From Herbidospora mongoliensis (GTDB lineage: Bacteria > Actinomycetota > Actinomycetes > Streptosporangiales > Streptosporangiaceae), in NCBI RefSeq assembly GCF_001570545.1, contig NZ_BBXD01000008.1:827610-891609 (forward strand): a stretch of 64,000 bases of DNA, written 5' to 3'. The translations under genes and the position numbers were made by a program. The notes beneath the pieces are model-generated. The model had not been told where the DNA came from. It ran no database searches and saw only the letters and a program-made list of their open reading frames with translations. Positions 44,578-52,222 of this stretch are shown piece by piece. Position 1 is the stretch's first letter; each line of letters begins with the position of its first letter.

Positions 44578-44604
44578 GCGGGGTGGCCGGACCGGCCACC
44601 CCGC
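44578..44604 (+). repeat. Intercistronic hairpin between binding-protein and permease genes
   Basis: GCGGGGTGGCCGG is mirrored perfectly by CCGGCCACCCCGC around a single A. With no U-tract it should protect the upstream message from 3' decay, allowing much more binding protein than permease, a common device in sugar ABC operons. Confidence 0.8.
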
Positions 44605-44624
44605 CTTCCCTCGAAAGGAGCGCC

Positions 44625-45590
44625 ATGGCCACGCGTGCCCCGGAACGCGCAGCGCCGCCACGGCGACCGGGAGGCAAGCGCCGGCTGAATGCCCGCCACT
44701 GGCGGCACGCGGTCGACGTCAAGGCCTCGCCGTACGCGTACGTCGCGCCGTTCTTCCTGCTCTTCTGCGCCTTCGGGTTGTTCCCCATCGGCTACACGCT
44801 CTGGGTGAGCCTGCACGAGTGGACGCTGCTGAAGGACGAGCACACCTTCGTCGGCCTGGAGAACTTCAGGGTCCTGCTGACCGACTCCTACTTCTGGAAC
44901 GCCACGTACAACACGTTGTCCATCGGTGTTCTGTCGATGGTGCCGCAGTTGCTGCTGGCCCTGTGGCTCGCCCACCTGCTCAACCGGCCGCTGCGGGCGC
45001 AGAACTTCTTCCGGATCACGCTGCTGCTGCCCAACGTCACCAGCGTGGTGGCGGTCGTGGTGATCTTCTCGCAGATCTTCGGCCGTGACTTCGGCCTGAT
45101 CAACTGGGTCATCACGAGCTTCGGCTTCGAGGGCGTCGCCTGGCGCGACGGCACCCTGAGCTCCCACCTGGCCATCTCGACGATGATCATGTGGCGGTGG
45201 ACGGGCTACAACGCGCTCATCCTGCTGGCGGCGATGCAGGCCGTACCGAGAGAGCTGTACGAGGCCGCCACCATCGACGGCGCGTCGAGTTCCACCCAGC
45301 TCCGCAAGATCACCGTCCCGATGATCCGCCCCACGATCGCCTTCGTGGTGATCACCTCGACCATCGGGTCGATGCAGATCTTCGCCGAGCCGCTGCTGTT
45401 CGGCGCCTACACCCTCACCGGTGGCCAGGACCGGCAGTACCAGACGCTTTCGCTGTTCTTCTACGAGAACTACATGCGCCTCGACTTCGGCTTCTCGTCG
45501 GCCATCTCCTGGATGATCTTCATCTTCATCCTGATCATCGCCGGTATCAACTTCCTGCTCACGAACCGGATGAAGGGAAGCGTCCGATGA
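44625..45590 (+). CDS. Sugar ABC transporter permease, MalF-like
   Basis: A 321-residue inner-membrane permease with six hydrophobic segments. A basic cytoplasmic N-terminus precedes YAYVAPFFLLFCAFGLFPIGY, and the EAA loop that contacts the ATPase reads ELYEAATIDGASSSTQLRKI. The ATG at 44625 has AAAGGAG upstream. Its stop overlaps the next start by ATGA. With the next gene it forms the channel of a CUT1-type importer. Confidence 0.93.
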   Translation: MATRAPERAAPPRRPGGKRRLNARHWRHAVDVKASPYAYVAPFFLLFCAFGLFPIGYTLWVSLHEWTLLKDEHTFVGLENFRVLLTDSYFWNATYNTLSIGVLSMVPQLLLALWLAHLLNRPLRAQNFFRITLLLPNVTSVVAVVVIFSQIFGRDFGLINWVITSFGFEGVAWRDGTLSSHLAISTMIMWRWTGYNALILLAAMQAVPRELYEAATIDGASSSTQLRKITVPMIRPTIAFVVITSTIGSMQIFAEPLLFGAYTLTGGQDRQYQTLSLFFYENYMRLDFGFSSAISWMIFIFILIIAGINFLLTNRMKGSVR

Positions 45591-46411
45591 ACGGCCGTCG
45601 GGTCGGCAACCGGCTGACCTACCTCACGCTCACCGCGGTCGCCTTCTTCTTCACGATCCCGCTGTACTACTCGATCGTGGTGGCCTCCCGCGACAACGCC
45701 TCGCTCGCCTCGGTCCCGCCGCCGCTGTTCCCGGGCGGAAACTTCTTCGAGAACGTCTCCCGGGTCTTCGACACCGTGCCGTTCGGCCTGGCGATGCTCA
45801 ACTCGGTCTTCGTGGCCGGCCTGATCTCGATCTCGGTCATGTTCTTCTCGACCCTGGCCGGGTTCGCCTTCGCCAAGCTGCCGTTCCGCGGCCGCAACAT
45901 CCTGCTGCTGATGACCGTCGGCACGATGATGGTCCCGACCCTGGCCGGCATCATCCCGCTCTACATCCTCATGGTGAAACTGGAGTGGGTCGGTTCTCTG
46001 TACGCCGTCATCGTGCCCGCGCTGGTCAACGCGTTCGGCGTGTTCTTCATGACGCAGTATCTGTCCCGGGCGCTGCCCACCGAACTCCTTGAGGCCGGCC
46101 GCGTCGACGGCTGCACGACCTGGGGCCTGGTGTGGCACGTCGTCTTCCCGGCGGCCCGGCCGGCGGCGGCCGTCCTCGGCATGCTGACCTTCATGACGGC
46201 CTGGAACGACTACCTGTGGCCGCTCATGGTGCTCACCCCGGAGAACCCGACGGTCCAGGTGGCGCTGTCGACCCTGGCCGCCGGTTACGTCAACGACTAC
46301 GTGATGGGCCTCGCGGGGACCGCCCTCGGCACACTGCCGCTGGTCATCGTGTTCGCCTTTCTCGGCAAGCACATCATCGGAGGAATCATGCAGGGGGCGG
46401 TCAAGGGATGA
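45587..46411 (+). CDS. Sugar ABC transporter permease, MalG-like
   Basis: A 274-residue permease, the second half of the CUT1 channel, with six hydrophobic segments. The EAA loop reads ELLEAGRVDGCTTWGLVWHV. It is coupled by ATGA overlaps on both sides. No ATPase gene follows, so transport probably depends on a shared MsiK-type ATPase encoded elsewhere, as is common for actinomycete sugar importers; that is inference. Confidence 0.93.
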   Translation: MNGRRVGNRLTYLTLTAVAFFFTIPLYYSIVVASRDNASLASVPPPLFPGGNFFENVSRVFDTVPFGLAMLNSVFVAGLISISVMFFSTLAGFAFAKLPFRGRNILLLMTVGTMMVPTLAGIIPLYILMVKLEWVGSLYAVIVPALVNAFGVFFMTQYLSRALPTELLEAGRVDGCTTWGLVWHVVFPAARPAAAVLGMLTFMTAWNDYLWPLMVLTPENPTVQVALSTLAAGYVNDYVMGLAGTALGTLPLVIVFAFLGKHIIGGIMQGAVKG

Positions 46412-47781
46412 CGCCGGACATCGAGTTTCCCGAGGGGTTCATCTGGGGTGCCGCGACGGCGTCGTACCAGGTGGAGGGGGCCGCTCGGGAAGACGGGCGC
46501 GGCGTGTCCATCTGGGACACCTTCGCGCGCACCCCCGGCAAGGTCGCCGACGGCCACACCGGAGACGTGGCCTGCGACCACTACCACCGCTATCCGGACG
46601 ACGTGCGCCTCATGGCCGACCTGGGCCTGTCGGTCTACCGGTTCTCCACCGCCTGGCCCCGGGTCGTCCCCGACGGCTCCGGCCCGGCGAACCCGCGCGG
46701 CCTCGACTTCTACGACCGCCTGGTCGACTCGCTGCTGGACGCGGGCATCACGCCGTACGTCACTCTCTACCACTGGGACCTCCCGCAGAACCTGGAGGAC
46801 CGGGGCGGCTGGACCTCGCGCGACACCGCGTACTACTTCGCCGACTACGCGGCCGCCGTTCACGCCCGGCTCTCCGACCGGGTCTCGAACTGGACCACCC
46901 TGAACGAGCCCTGGGTCTGCGCCTTCCTCGGCTACGGCAGCGGTGTGCACGCCCCCGGCGTGACCGACGCCGCCTCGGCCTTCAAGGCGGCCCACCACCA
47001 GCTGCTCGGCCACGGCCTGGCCGCCCAGAACCTCACCGGCACCCTGACCCTGACGCTGAACATGGCGCCCGTGGTCACCCCGGCGCAGATCGTGGACGTC
47101 GCCCACGTGCTCACCGACGACGACGCCGAGGCGATCAGGCGGGTCGACGCCCTGCTGAACCGGCAGTTCCTCGACCCGGCGCTGAAGGGGACCTACCCGG
47201 CCGAGGTCCTGGACATCGCGGCCGAGCACGGCGGCCTCGACCACATCCGCGACGGCGACCTGGAGATCATCCGGCAGCCGATCGACCTGCTCGGGATCAA
47301 CTATTACAACCCGTGCGTGATCCAGGCCGCCGCGGGCGCGGTGGCCCCCCCGGCCTGGCCGGGAACCGACGGCATCGAGTTCGTCACCATCGAGGGCCCG
47401 CAGACCGCGATGGGCTGGCCCGTCATCCCGTCGGGCCTGTCCCGCCTGCTGGTGCGGTTGTCGCACGACTATCCGGACGTCGGCCTGATCATCACCGAGA
47501 ACGGCGCCGCCTTCCACGACAAGGTCGTCGGCGACCGGGTGCCCGACTCCGACCGGGTCGCCTACCTGGACGGACACCTCCGCGCCTGCCACCAGGCCAT
47601 CGCGGAGGGCGCCGACCTCCGGGGCTACCTGGTGTGGTCCCTTTTCGACAATTTCGAGTGGGCGGAGGGGTATCACCAGCGGTTCGGTATCGTTCGGATC
47701 GATTACGCCACACAGCGCCGCCTGCCCAAGGACAGCGCCCTGTGGTATCGCGACGTCATCCAGCGGAACGGCATCGAGTGA
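46408..47781 (+). CDS. GH1 family beta-glucosidase
   Basis: A 457-residue retaining glycoside hydrolase of family 1 with no signal peptide, so it acts on imported substrate. The N-terminal signature FPEGFIWGAATASYQVEGA, acid/base Glu167 in TTLNEPW and nucleophile Glu364 in LIITENGAAF are intact, as is LVWSLFDNFEWAEGY. It would cleave cellobiose or other beta-glucosides delivered by the ABC importer of this operon. ATGA overlap upstream and GTGA overlap with the LacI gene downstream. Confidence 0.95.
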   Translation: MTPDIEFPEGFIWGAATASYQVEGAAREDGRGVSIWDTFARTPGKVADGHTGDVACDHYHRYPDDVRLMADLGLSVYRFSTAWPRVVPDGSGPANPRGLDFYDRLVDSLLDAGITPYVTLYHWDLPQNLEDRGGWTSRDTAYYFADYAAAVHARLSDRVSNWTTLNEPWVCAFLGYGSGVHAPGVTDAASAFKAAHHQLLGHGLAAQNLTGTLTLTLNMAPVVTPAQIVDVAHVLTDDDAEAIRRVDALLNRQFLDPALKGTYPAEVLDIAAEHGGLDHIRDGDLEIIRQPIDLLGINYYNPCVIQAAAGAVAPPAWPGTDGIEFVTIEGPQTAMGWPVIPSGLSRLLVRLSHDYPDVGLIITENGAAFHDKVVGDRVPDSDRVAYLDGHLRACHQAIAEGADLRGYLVWSLFDNFEWAEGYHQRFGIVRIDYATQRRLPKDSALWYRDVIQRNGIE

Positions 47782-48773
47782 AACGTCCAACCTTGGAGGC
47801 GGTCGCCGCCCGCGCCGGCGTGTCCAAGTCGACCGTCTCAAGGGTGGTCAACGGCGACACGACCGTGACGCCGAACTTCCGCGAACTGGTGCTGCGGGCG
47901 GTGAACGAACTCGGGTACGTCCCCAATTCGGTCGCCCGCAGCCTGGTCACCCAGCGGACCAACTCGATCGCCCTGATCGTGTCCGACCCCCCAGCCGGGC
48001 TGTTCTCGGACGACCCGATGTTCTCGACGGTGGTGCGATCCGCGTCGCGGGCTCTTGAGGCGGCGTCCAAGCAGGTCGTCCTGATGCTGGCGGGGTCGGA
48101 CGAGAGCCGGGTGCGCGTTCAGGAGTACATCGCCGCCGGTCACGTGGACGGCGTGATGCTCGTGTCCTTCTACGGGGCCGATCCGCTGCCCGCGGCGCTG
48201 ATGCGGATGGGCCTGCCGATGGCGTCCTTCGGCAAGCCCGTCTCTGCGCCGTCCGTCCCCTATGTCGACAACGACAACCTGGGGGGAGCGCGACAGGCGG
48301 TCGAGCACCTGCTGTCCCGGGGGCGACGGCGGATCGCGACCATCTCGGGGCCGCTGGACATGATCGCGTCCCAGGATCGTCTGACGGGGTATCGGGAGAC
48401 GCTGCGGGACACCGGCCGACGGTCGATCATCGCGGTCGGCGACTTCACGAGGGTGTCCGGGGACCAGGCGATGTGCCAGCTCCTGGAGGACGATCCGGGG
48501 CTGGACGCGGTCTTCGCGGCCAACGATTTAATGGCCATAGGGGCACTTCACGCGCTTCGGCGAGCCGGGAGACGGGTGCCGGAGGACGTGTCCGTGGTCG
48601 GGTTCGACGACATAGAGGCCGCTCTCTACACCGACCCGCCATTGACCACGGTACGCAGCCCGATGGCCGACCAGGCCTTGGCGGTGGTCAGCCTGCTGCT
48701 GGGGCTGTTCGAGGACGGCGACATCGATCCGGTGATACTGCCGACGGAACTGATGGTCCGCGAATCGGGCTGA
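47778..48773 (+). CDS. LacI family transcriptional repressor of the beta-glucoside operon
   Basis: A 331-residue LacI-type repressor. Residues 4-50 are the helix-turn-helix with hinge (TLEAVAARAGVSKSTVSRVV, ELGYVPNSVARSL). The sugar-binding domain follows (DGVMLVSFYG, FAANDLMAIGALHALRR, VPEDVSVVGFDD). The GTG start overlaps the beta-glucosidase stop, so it is made only with the operon it presumably controls. The perfect palindrome at 43132-43149 is its likely main operator, and a beta-glucoside such as cellobiose the likely inducer. Confidence 0.93.
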   Translation: MKRPTLEAVAARAGVSKSTVSRVVNGDTTVTPNFRELVLRAVNELGYVPNSVARSLVTQRTNSIALIVSDPPAGLFSDDPMFSTVVRSASRALEAASKQVVLMLAGSDESRVRVQEYIAAGHVDGVMLVSFYGADPLPAALMRMGLPMASFGKPVSAPSVPYVDNDNLGGARQAVEHLLSRGRRRIATISGPLDMIASQDRLTGYRETLRDTGRRSIIAVGDFTRVSGDQAMCQLLEDDPGLDAVFAANDLMAIGALHALRRAGRRVPEDVSVVGFDDIEAALYTDPPLTTVRSPMADQALAVVSLLLGLFEDGDIDPVILPTELMVRESG

Positions 48774-48791
48774 ACGATGTAGCTCGTCGGT

Positions 48792-49205
48792 TCAGCGGCG
48801 CAGGGCCCACTCCACCGCCGGGCAGCGGTTCATGATCACGTCGAGTCCGGCGGCCAGGGCCCTGTCGCCCGCCGCCTCGTCGTACACGTCCAGGGGTAGC
48901 CATACCGCGCCCGCTCCCACCTTGACGGCTTCGTCGATCACGTCGCCGGCGAAGACTGTGCGGCGGTAGATCGCCACCACGTCGATGGGCACCGGGACGT
49001 CGGCGAGGGTGCGGTAGGTCGTCTCGCCCAGGACGGGGCGGCCGTCCGGGTGTACGGGAATGATGCGTTTGCCCCGGTTTTTCATGAGTTTGGCCTGGTT
49101 GTAGACGGTCCTGCCTGGATCGCCGGACAGGCCGACGAAGGCCCATGTCGTCGTGTCGTTCAGCAGGCGTCGGATGGCCGTCAGGTCGGCGAAACGATCT
49201 CCCAT
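48792..49205 (-). CDS. CoA-binding (YccU-type) Rossmann-fold protein
   Basis: A 137-residue protein with the CoA_binding_2 pattern: WAFVGLSGDPGRTVYNQAKL, GKRIIPVHPDG, YRTLADVPVPIDVVAIYR and AVWLPLDVYDEAA. Members bind CoA-like nucleotides in vitro, but the cellular role is unknown. The frame is open to an ATG at 49277, yet family length and pattern favour the ATG at 49205. It is convergent with the LacI gene (18-bp gap) and divergent from the lanthipeptide cluster. Confidence 0.85.
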   Translation of the reverse strand: MGDRFADLTAIRRLLNDTTTWAFVGLSGDPGRTVYNQAKLMKNRGKRIIPVHPDGRPVLGETTYRTLADVPVPIDVVAIYRRTVFAGDVIDEAVKVGAGAVWLPLDVYDEAAGDRALAAGLDVIMNRCPAVEWALRR

Positions 49206-49371
49206 GTCTTGGTGCAACAACCTGGTCGCCGGGTCTCTTCCGGCACAGGTCAGGGCCGTTTTCATGACGGCACCCATGACATTTGCCCACAGAGGATTGG
49301 TTGAACTTGTAACTAGAAGCTCCTGGGGTTATCCGGAATTCTTCCTGTTAGCAGAAAGCAGGGAGATGGCA

Positions 49372-51921
49372 GTGAATGACCAGTATGAGCTTTATTGCCT
49401 CGCGGACCGGCTTTTTTATGACGCCCCCGACCGGCGCGGAACCGATATTCCGGATTTCGCGGTGGCCGGGCGTGACGTTCCGCGTGGCTGGTCCCACCAG
49501 CCGTCCGACACCTGGTTCCACTATGCCCCGACCGGCCATGATGTTCCGCCGCAGGGCTGGAAGATCCATGTGTCGGCCGGGCTGGCCGATGCGGCGCGGG
49601 TGCTGGAAATCGTCTGGGATTATTGCGTCGAACGTGATATCCCCTTCAAATTCCTGCGCAGCCGGTCTGTTGTCACGATGCTCAACTCAAAAGGGGCTTC
49701 GCGGGGTTCGAGCGGCAAACTGGTCACCATCTACCCTCGGCAAGATTGTCTTGAGCTTACGCTCAAGGAGCTCGACGGGCTGCTGACGGGGGTGCGGGGG
49801 CCGTACATCCTGAGTGATCTCCGTTACGGCGACGGGCCCCTTTTCGTGCGCTACGGCGGATTCGTGGCCCGGCGCTGTGCCGCCCCCAACGGGGAGCTCG
49901 TGCCGGCGATGGAGAACGACCGGGGCGAGCTGGTGCCCGACGTGCGGGGAGCCTCGTTCACGACCCCCGAATGGGTGACTCTGCCCGACTTCCTCAGAGC
50001 CCATCTGGAGGCCAGGAACGCGGTCACGACCGGCGAGCTGCCCTATTCGGTCGACTCGGTCATGCACTTCTCCAACGGGGGCGGGGTCTATCTCGCCACC
50101 GACCGGCGGACCGACGAGCGGGTCGTGCTCAAGGAGGCCCGGCCGATGGCGGGGCTCGACGCGGCCGAGCGTGACGCGGTGGCGCGGCTGCAGCATGAGC
50201 GTGACGTGCTGCGACGGCTCGACGGGCTCGACTGCGCGCCCGGTTATCGCGACTACTTCGTGCTCGGTGACCACCACTTCCTGGTGATGGAGTTCGTCGA
50301 CGCGACGCCGCTTCAGCGCACGCTGGTCCGCACGTTTCCGCTGTCCAAGGCCGACGCGACGGCCGAGTCGATCGCCGAATACACCGTCTGGGCGCTCGAC
50401 ACGCTGCCCAAGGTGCGGGCCGCCGTCGAGGCGCTGCACGAGCGGGGGGTCGTCTTCTGCGACCTTCATCCGAACAACATCCTGATCACGCCCGACGGGC
50501 GGCTCGTCCTCATCGACTTCGAGGTCGCGACGTTCATCGAAGACCGCGGCCGGTCGGTGCTGGCCCATCCGGCCTTCCAGGCGCCGGCCGACCGGCGGGG
50601 CGCCGACGTCGACCTCTACGCCCTGGCGTGTCTCACGCTGGGCCTGTTCGCGCCGCAGCTCACGATCACCGTGCCGCTGGCGCGGGCCAAGGCGACACAG
50701 CTCGGGCACATGATCGTCGACACCTTCCCGGTGCCGCCGGAGCTGATCAAGCGCGCCGTCCACACGATCACCGGGCCCATCGGGGGCGGGCCCACGGCGA
50801 GTGTGACCAGCGGCGATCCGATGGCGGCGATGGCGCGGGGGATCCTCGCCAGCGCCACGCCCCGGCGCTCCGACCGGCTCTTTCCCGGTGACGTCGCCCA
50901 GTTCCATCCCGGCGGCGGGATCAACCTGGCCCACGGCGCGGCGGGGGTCCTGCTCGCCCTCGACGCGGCGGGAGCCGGCCGGTTCCCCGACTACGAGGAG
51001 TGGCTCCTCCGCCGAACCCAGGACAGCCGAACCCAGGACCTCCAGGCCCAGGACCGCCAGAACCTGGAGTGTCCGCCTGGCTTCTACGACGGGCTCCACG
51101 GCGTCGCCTATGTGCTCGATCGGTTCGGCCATGTCGACCAGGCGCTCGATCTCGTCGATCGGGCCATGTCGGGGCCCTGGCGGGAGCTCGATCTCAGCCT
51201 CTACTCGGGGCTGGCCGGCATCGGGCTCAACCTGCTCCACCTGGGGCTCGACGCCCGCCCGCTGGTCGAGCTCTGCGCCGAGAGGCTTCCTGACGACGTA
51301 CCGGAGATATCTGGCGGTTCGCACCCCAGGGCAGGTCTCCTGTACGGCCTGAGCGGCCCCGCGCTCCTCTTCCTGCGCGCCTACGACCACACCAGAGACC
51401 CGGCACTGCTCGATCTGGCCGAACGGGCGCTGCGCCTCGACCTGAAGCGGTGCGTCGTCACCGCCGACGGGTCGTTGCAGGTCGACCAGGGGTGGCGGAC
51501 GCTGCCCTACCTCGACGAGGGCTCGGCCGGCATCGCGATCGTGCTGGGCGACCTGCTCCGACGGCGGCCCGGCTCCTCGCTGGCCGCCGCGCTGCCCGAC
51601 CTGCTGAAAGTGGGCCGCTGCCGGTTCTTCGTGCAGCCGGGCCTGTTCGCCGGGCGGGCCGGCATGATCCTGGCCGACCGGACGCTCGTCCCCGGCCTCG
51701 ACTGGCACGTTCTTCCCTACCGTGACGGGATCGCCTTCCCCGGCGACCAGTTGCTCCGGCTGTCGATGGACTTCGCCACCGGCACCGCCGGGGTCCTGTT
51801 CGCCCTCAGCGGCACCCCGTTGCCCTTCATGCATCCACTCGGCGCGGAGCCCTACGCCATGCCGGGTGGCGCCCCCCTTCAGCTGTCGACCAAGGAGGTG
51901 ATCGGGGCCCGGAACAGCTAG
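49372..51921 (+). CDS. Class III lanthipeptide synthetase LanKC
   Basis: An 849-residue three-domain enzyme. Residues 1-200 are the lyase domain with the opening typical of the family (YELYCLADRLFYD). Residues 230-470 are a Ser/Thr-kinase-like domain: GGGVYLATD loop, Lys in VVLKEA near 252, FCDLHPNNILI near 362 and IDFE near 382. Residues 515-849 are a LanC-like cyclase (NLAHGAAGVLLAL, GLAGIGLNLLHLG, GSAGIAIVLGD) without the Cys-Cys-His zinc ligands, which defines class III/IV split in favour of III. It phosphorylates, dehydrates and cyclises the downstream precursor. Of ATG 49366 and GTG 49372, the AGGGAG spacing favours GTG. Confidence 0.93.
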   Translation: MNDQYELYCLADRLFYDAPDRRGTDIPDFAVAGRDVPRGWSHQPSDTWFHYAPTGHDVPPQGWKIHVSAGLADAARVLEIVWDYCVERDIPFKFLRSRSVVTMLNSKGASRGSSGKLVTIYPRQDCLELTLKELDGLLTGVRGPYILSDLRYGDGPLFVRYGGFVARRCAAPNGELVPAMENDRGELVPDVRGASFTTPEWVTLPDFLRAHLEARNAVTTGELPYSVDSVMHFSNGGGVYLATDRRTDERVVLKEARPMAGLDAAERDAVARLQHERDVLRRLDGLDCAPGYRDYFVLGDHHFLVMEFVDATPLQRTLVRTFPLSKADATAESIAEYTVWALDTLPKVRAAVEALHERGVVFCDLHPNNILITPDGRLVLIDFEVATFIEDRGRSVLAHPAFQAPADRRGADVDLYALACLTLGLFAPQLTITVPLARAKATQLGHMIVDTFPVPPELIKRAVHTITGPIGGGPTASVTSGDPMAAMARGILASATPRRSDRLFPGDVAQFHPGGGINLAHGAAGVLLALDAAGAGRFPDYEEWLLRRTQDSRTQDLQAQDRQNLECPPGFYDGLHGVAYVLDRFGHVDQALDLVDRAMSGPWRELDLSLYSGLAGIGLNLLHLGLDARPLVELCAERLPDDVPEISGGSHPRAGLLYGLSGPALLFLRAYDHTRDPALLDLAERALRLDLKRCVVTADGSLQVDQGWRTLPYLDEGSAGIAIVLGDLLRRRPGSSLAAALPDLLKVGRCRFFVQPGLFAGRAGMILADRTLVPGLDWHVLPYRDGIAFPGDQLLRLSMDFATGTAGVLFALSGTPLPFMHPLGAEPYAMPGGAPLQLSTKEVIGARNS

Positions 51922-51984
51922 CTCCACCTTTTTAAAAGATCTCGAAGTCCTCCCGATAGAGAAATTTCACAAAGGAGTATCACC

Positions 51985-52134
51985 ATGGTTCTTCTCGACC
52001 TTCAGGCGATGGAGCTTCCCGGCGGCGGCGGCGGTCACGGCGGCGGCGGTGGCGGCGGTGGCGGCAGCACGCTGACGCTGCTCGGCTGCGCGTCCCAGAC
52101 GCCCAGCAACCTGAGCCTGCTGCTCTGCCACTAG
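51985..52134 (+). CDS. Class III lanthipeptide precursor (SapB/AmfS-like) with Gly/His spacer
   Basis: A 49-residue precursor too short for routine gene calling. The leader MVLLDLQAMELP carries the LLDLQxME motif recognised by LanKC enzymes of the SapB/AmfS group. Residues 13-27 are five Gly, His18 and nine Gly, a spacer I do not know from characterised members. The core holds two labionin/lanthionine motifs of the form S-x2-S/T-x3-C: STLTLLGC (28-35) and SNLSLLLC (41-48), joined by ASQTP and ending in His49. AAAGGAG lies seven bases before the ATG. It follows LanKC by 63 bp and is followed by a strong hairpin. Confidence 0.92.
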   Translation: MVLLDLQAMELPGGGGGHGGGGGGGGGSTLTLLGCASQTPSNLSLLLCH

Positions 52135-52145
52135 GCACCCGATCG

Positions 52146-52175
52146 GGGCCCTGGGCTCGCGGGAGCCCGGGGCCC
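52146..52175 (+). terminator. Attenuating hairpin between precursor and transporter genes
   Basis: A 13-bp stem with one G-T pair closes a GCGG tetraloop (left arm 52146-52158, right arm 52163-52175), 11 bp after the precursor stop. No U-tract follows. It should stabilise the precursor message and limit read-through into the ABC genes, giving peptide in excess. Confidence 0.75.
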
Positions 52176-52222
52176 TCCCTTCGCAGAACACACTCCACCC
52201 ACGTGAAGAGAGGGACTCGGCG

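Noticed and set aside
51009-51060. Short repetitive stretch inside LanKC (TQDS/TQDL/AQDR)
   Set aside because: It looks like a local low-complexity linker between kinase and cyclase domains and keeps the frame, so I do not call it a mobile or functional repeat.
49687-51927. Long minus-strand frame opposite LanKC
   Set aside because: LanKC motifs on the plus strand are unambiguous and the antisense product shows no family pattern.
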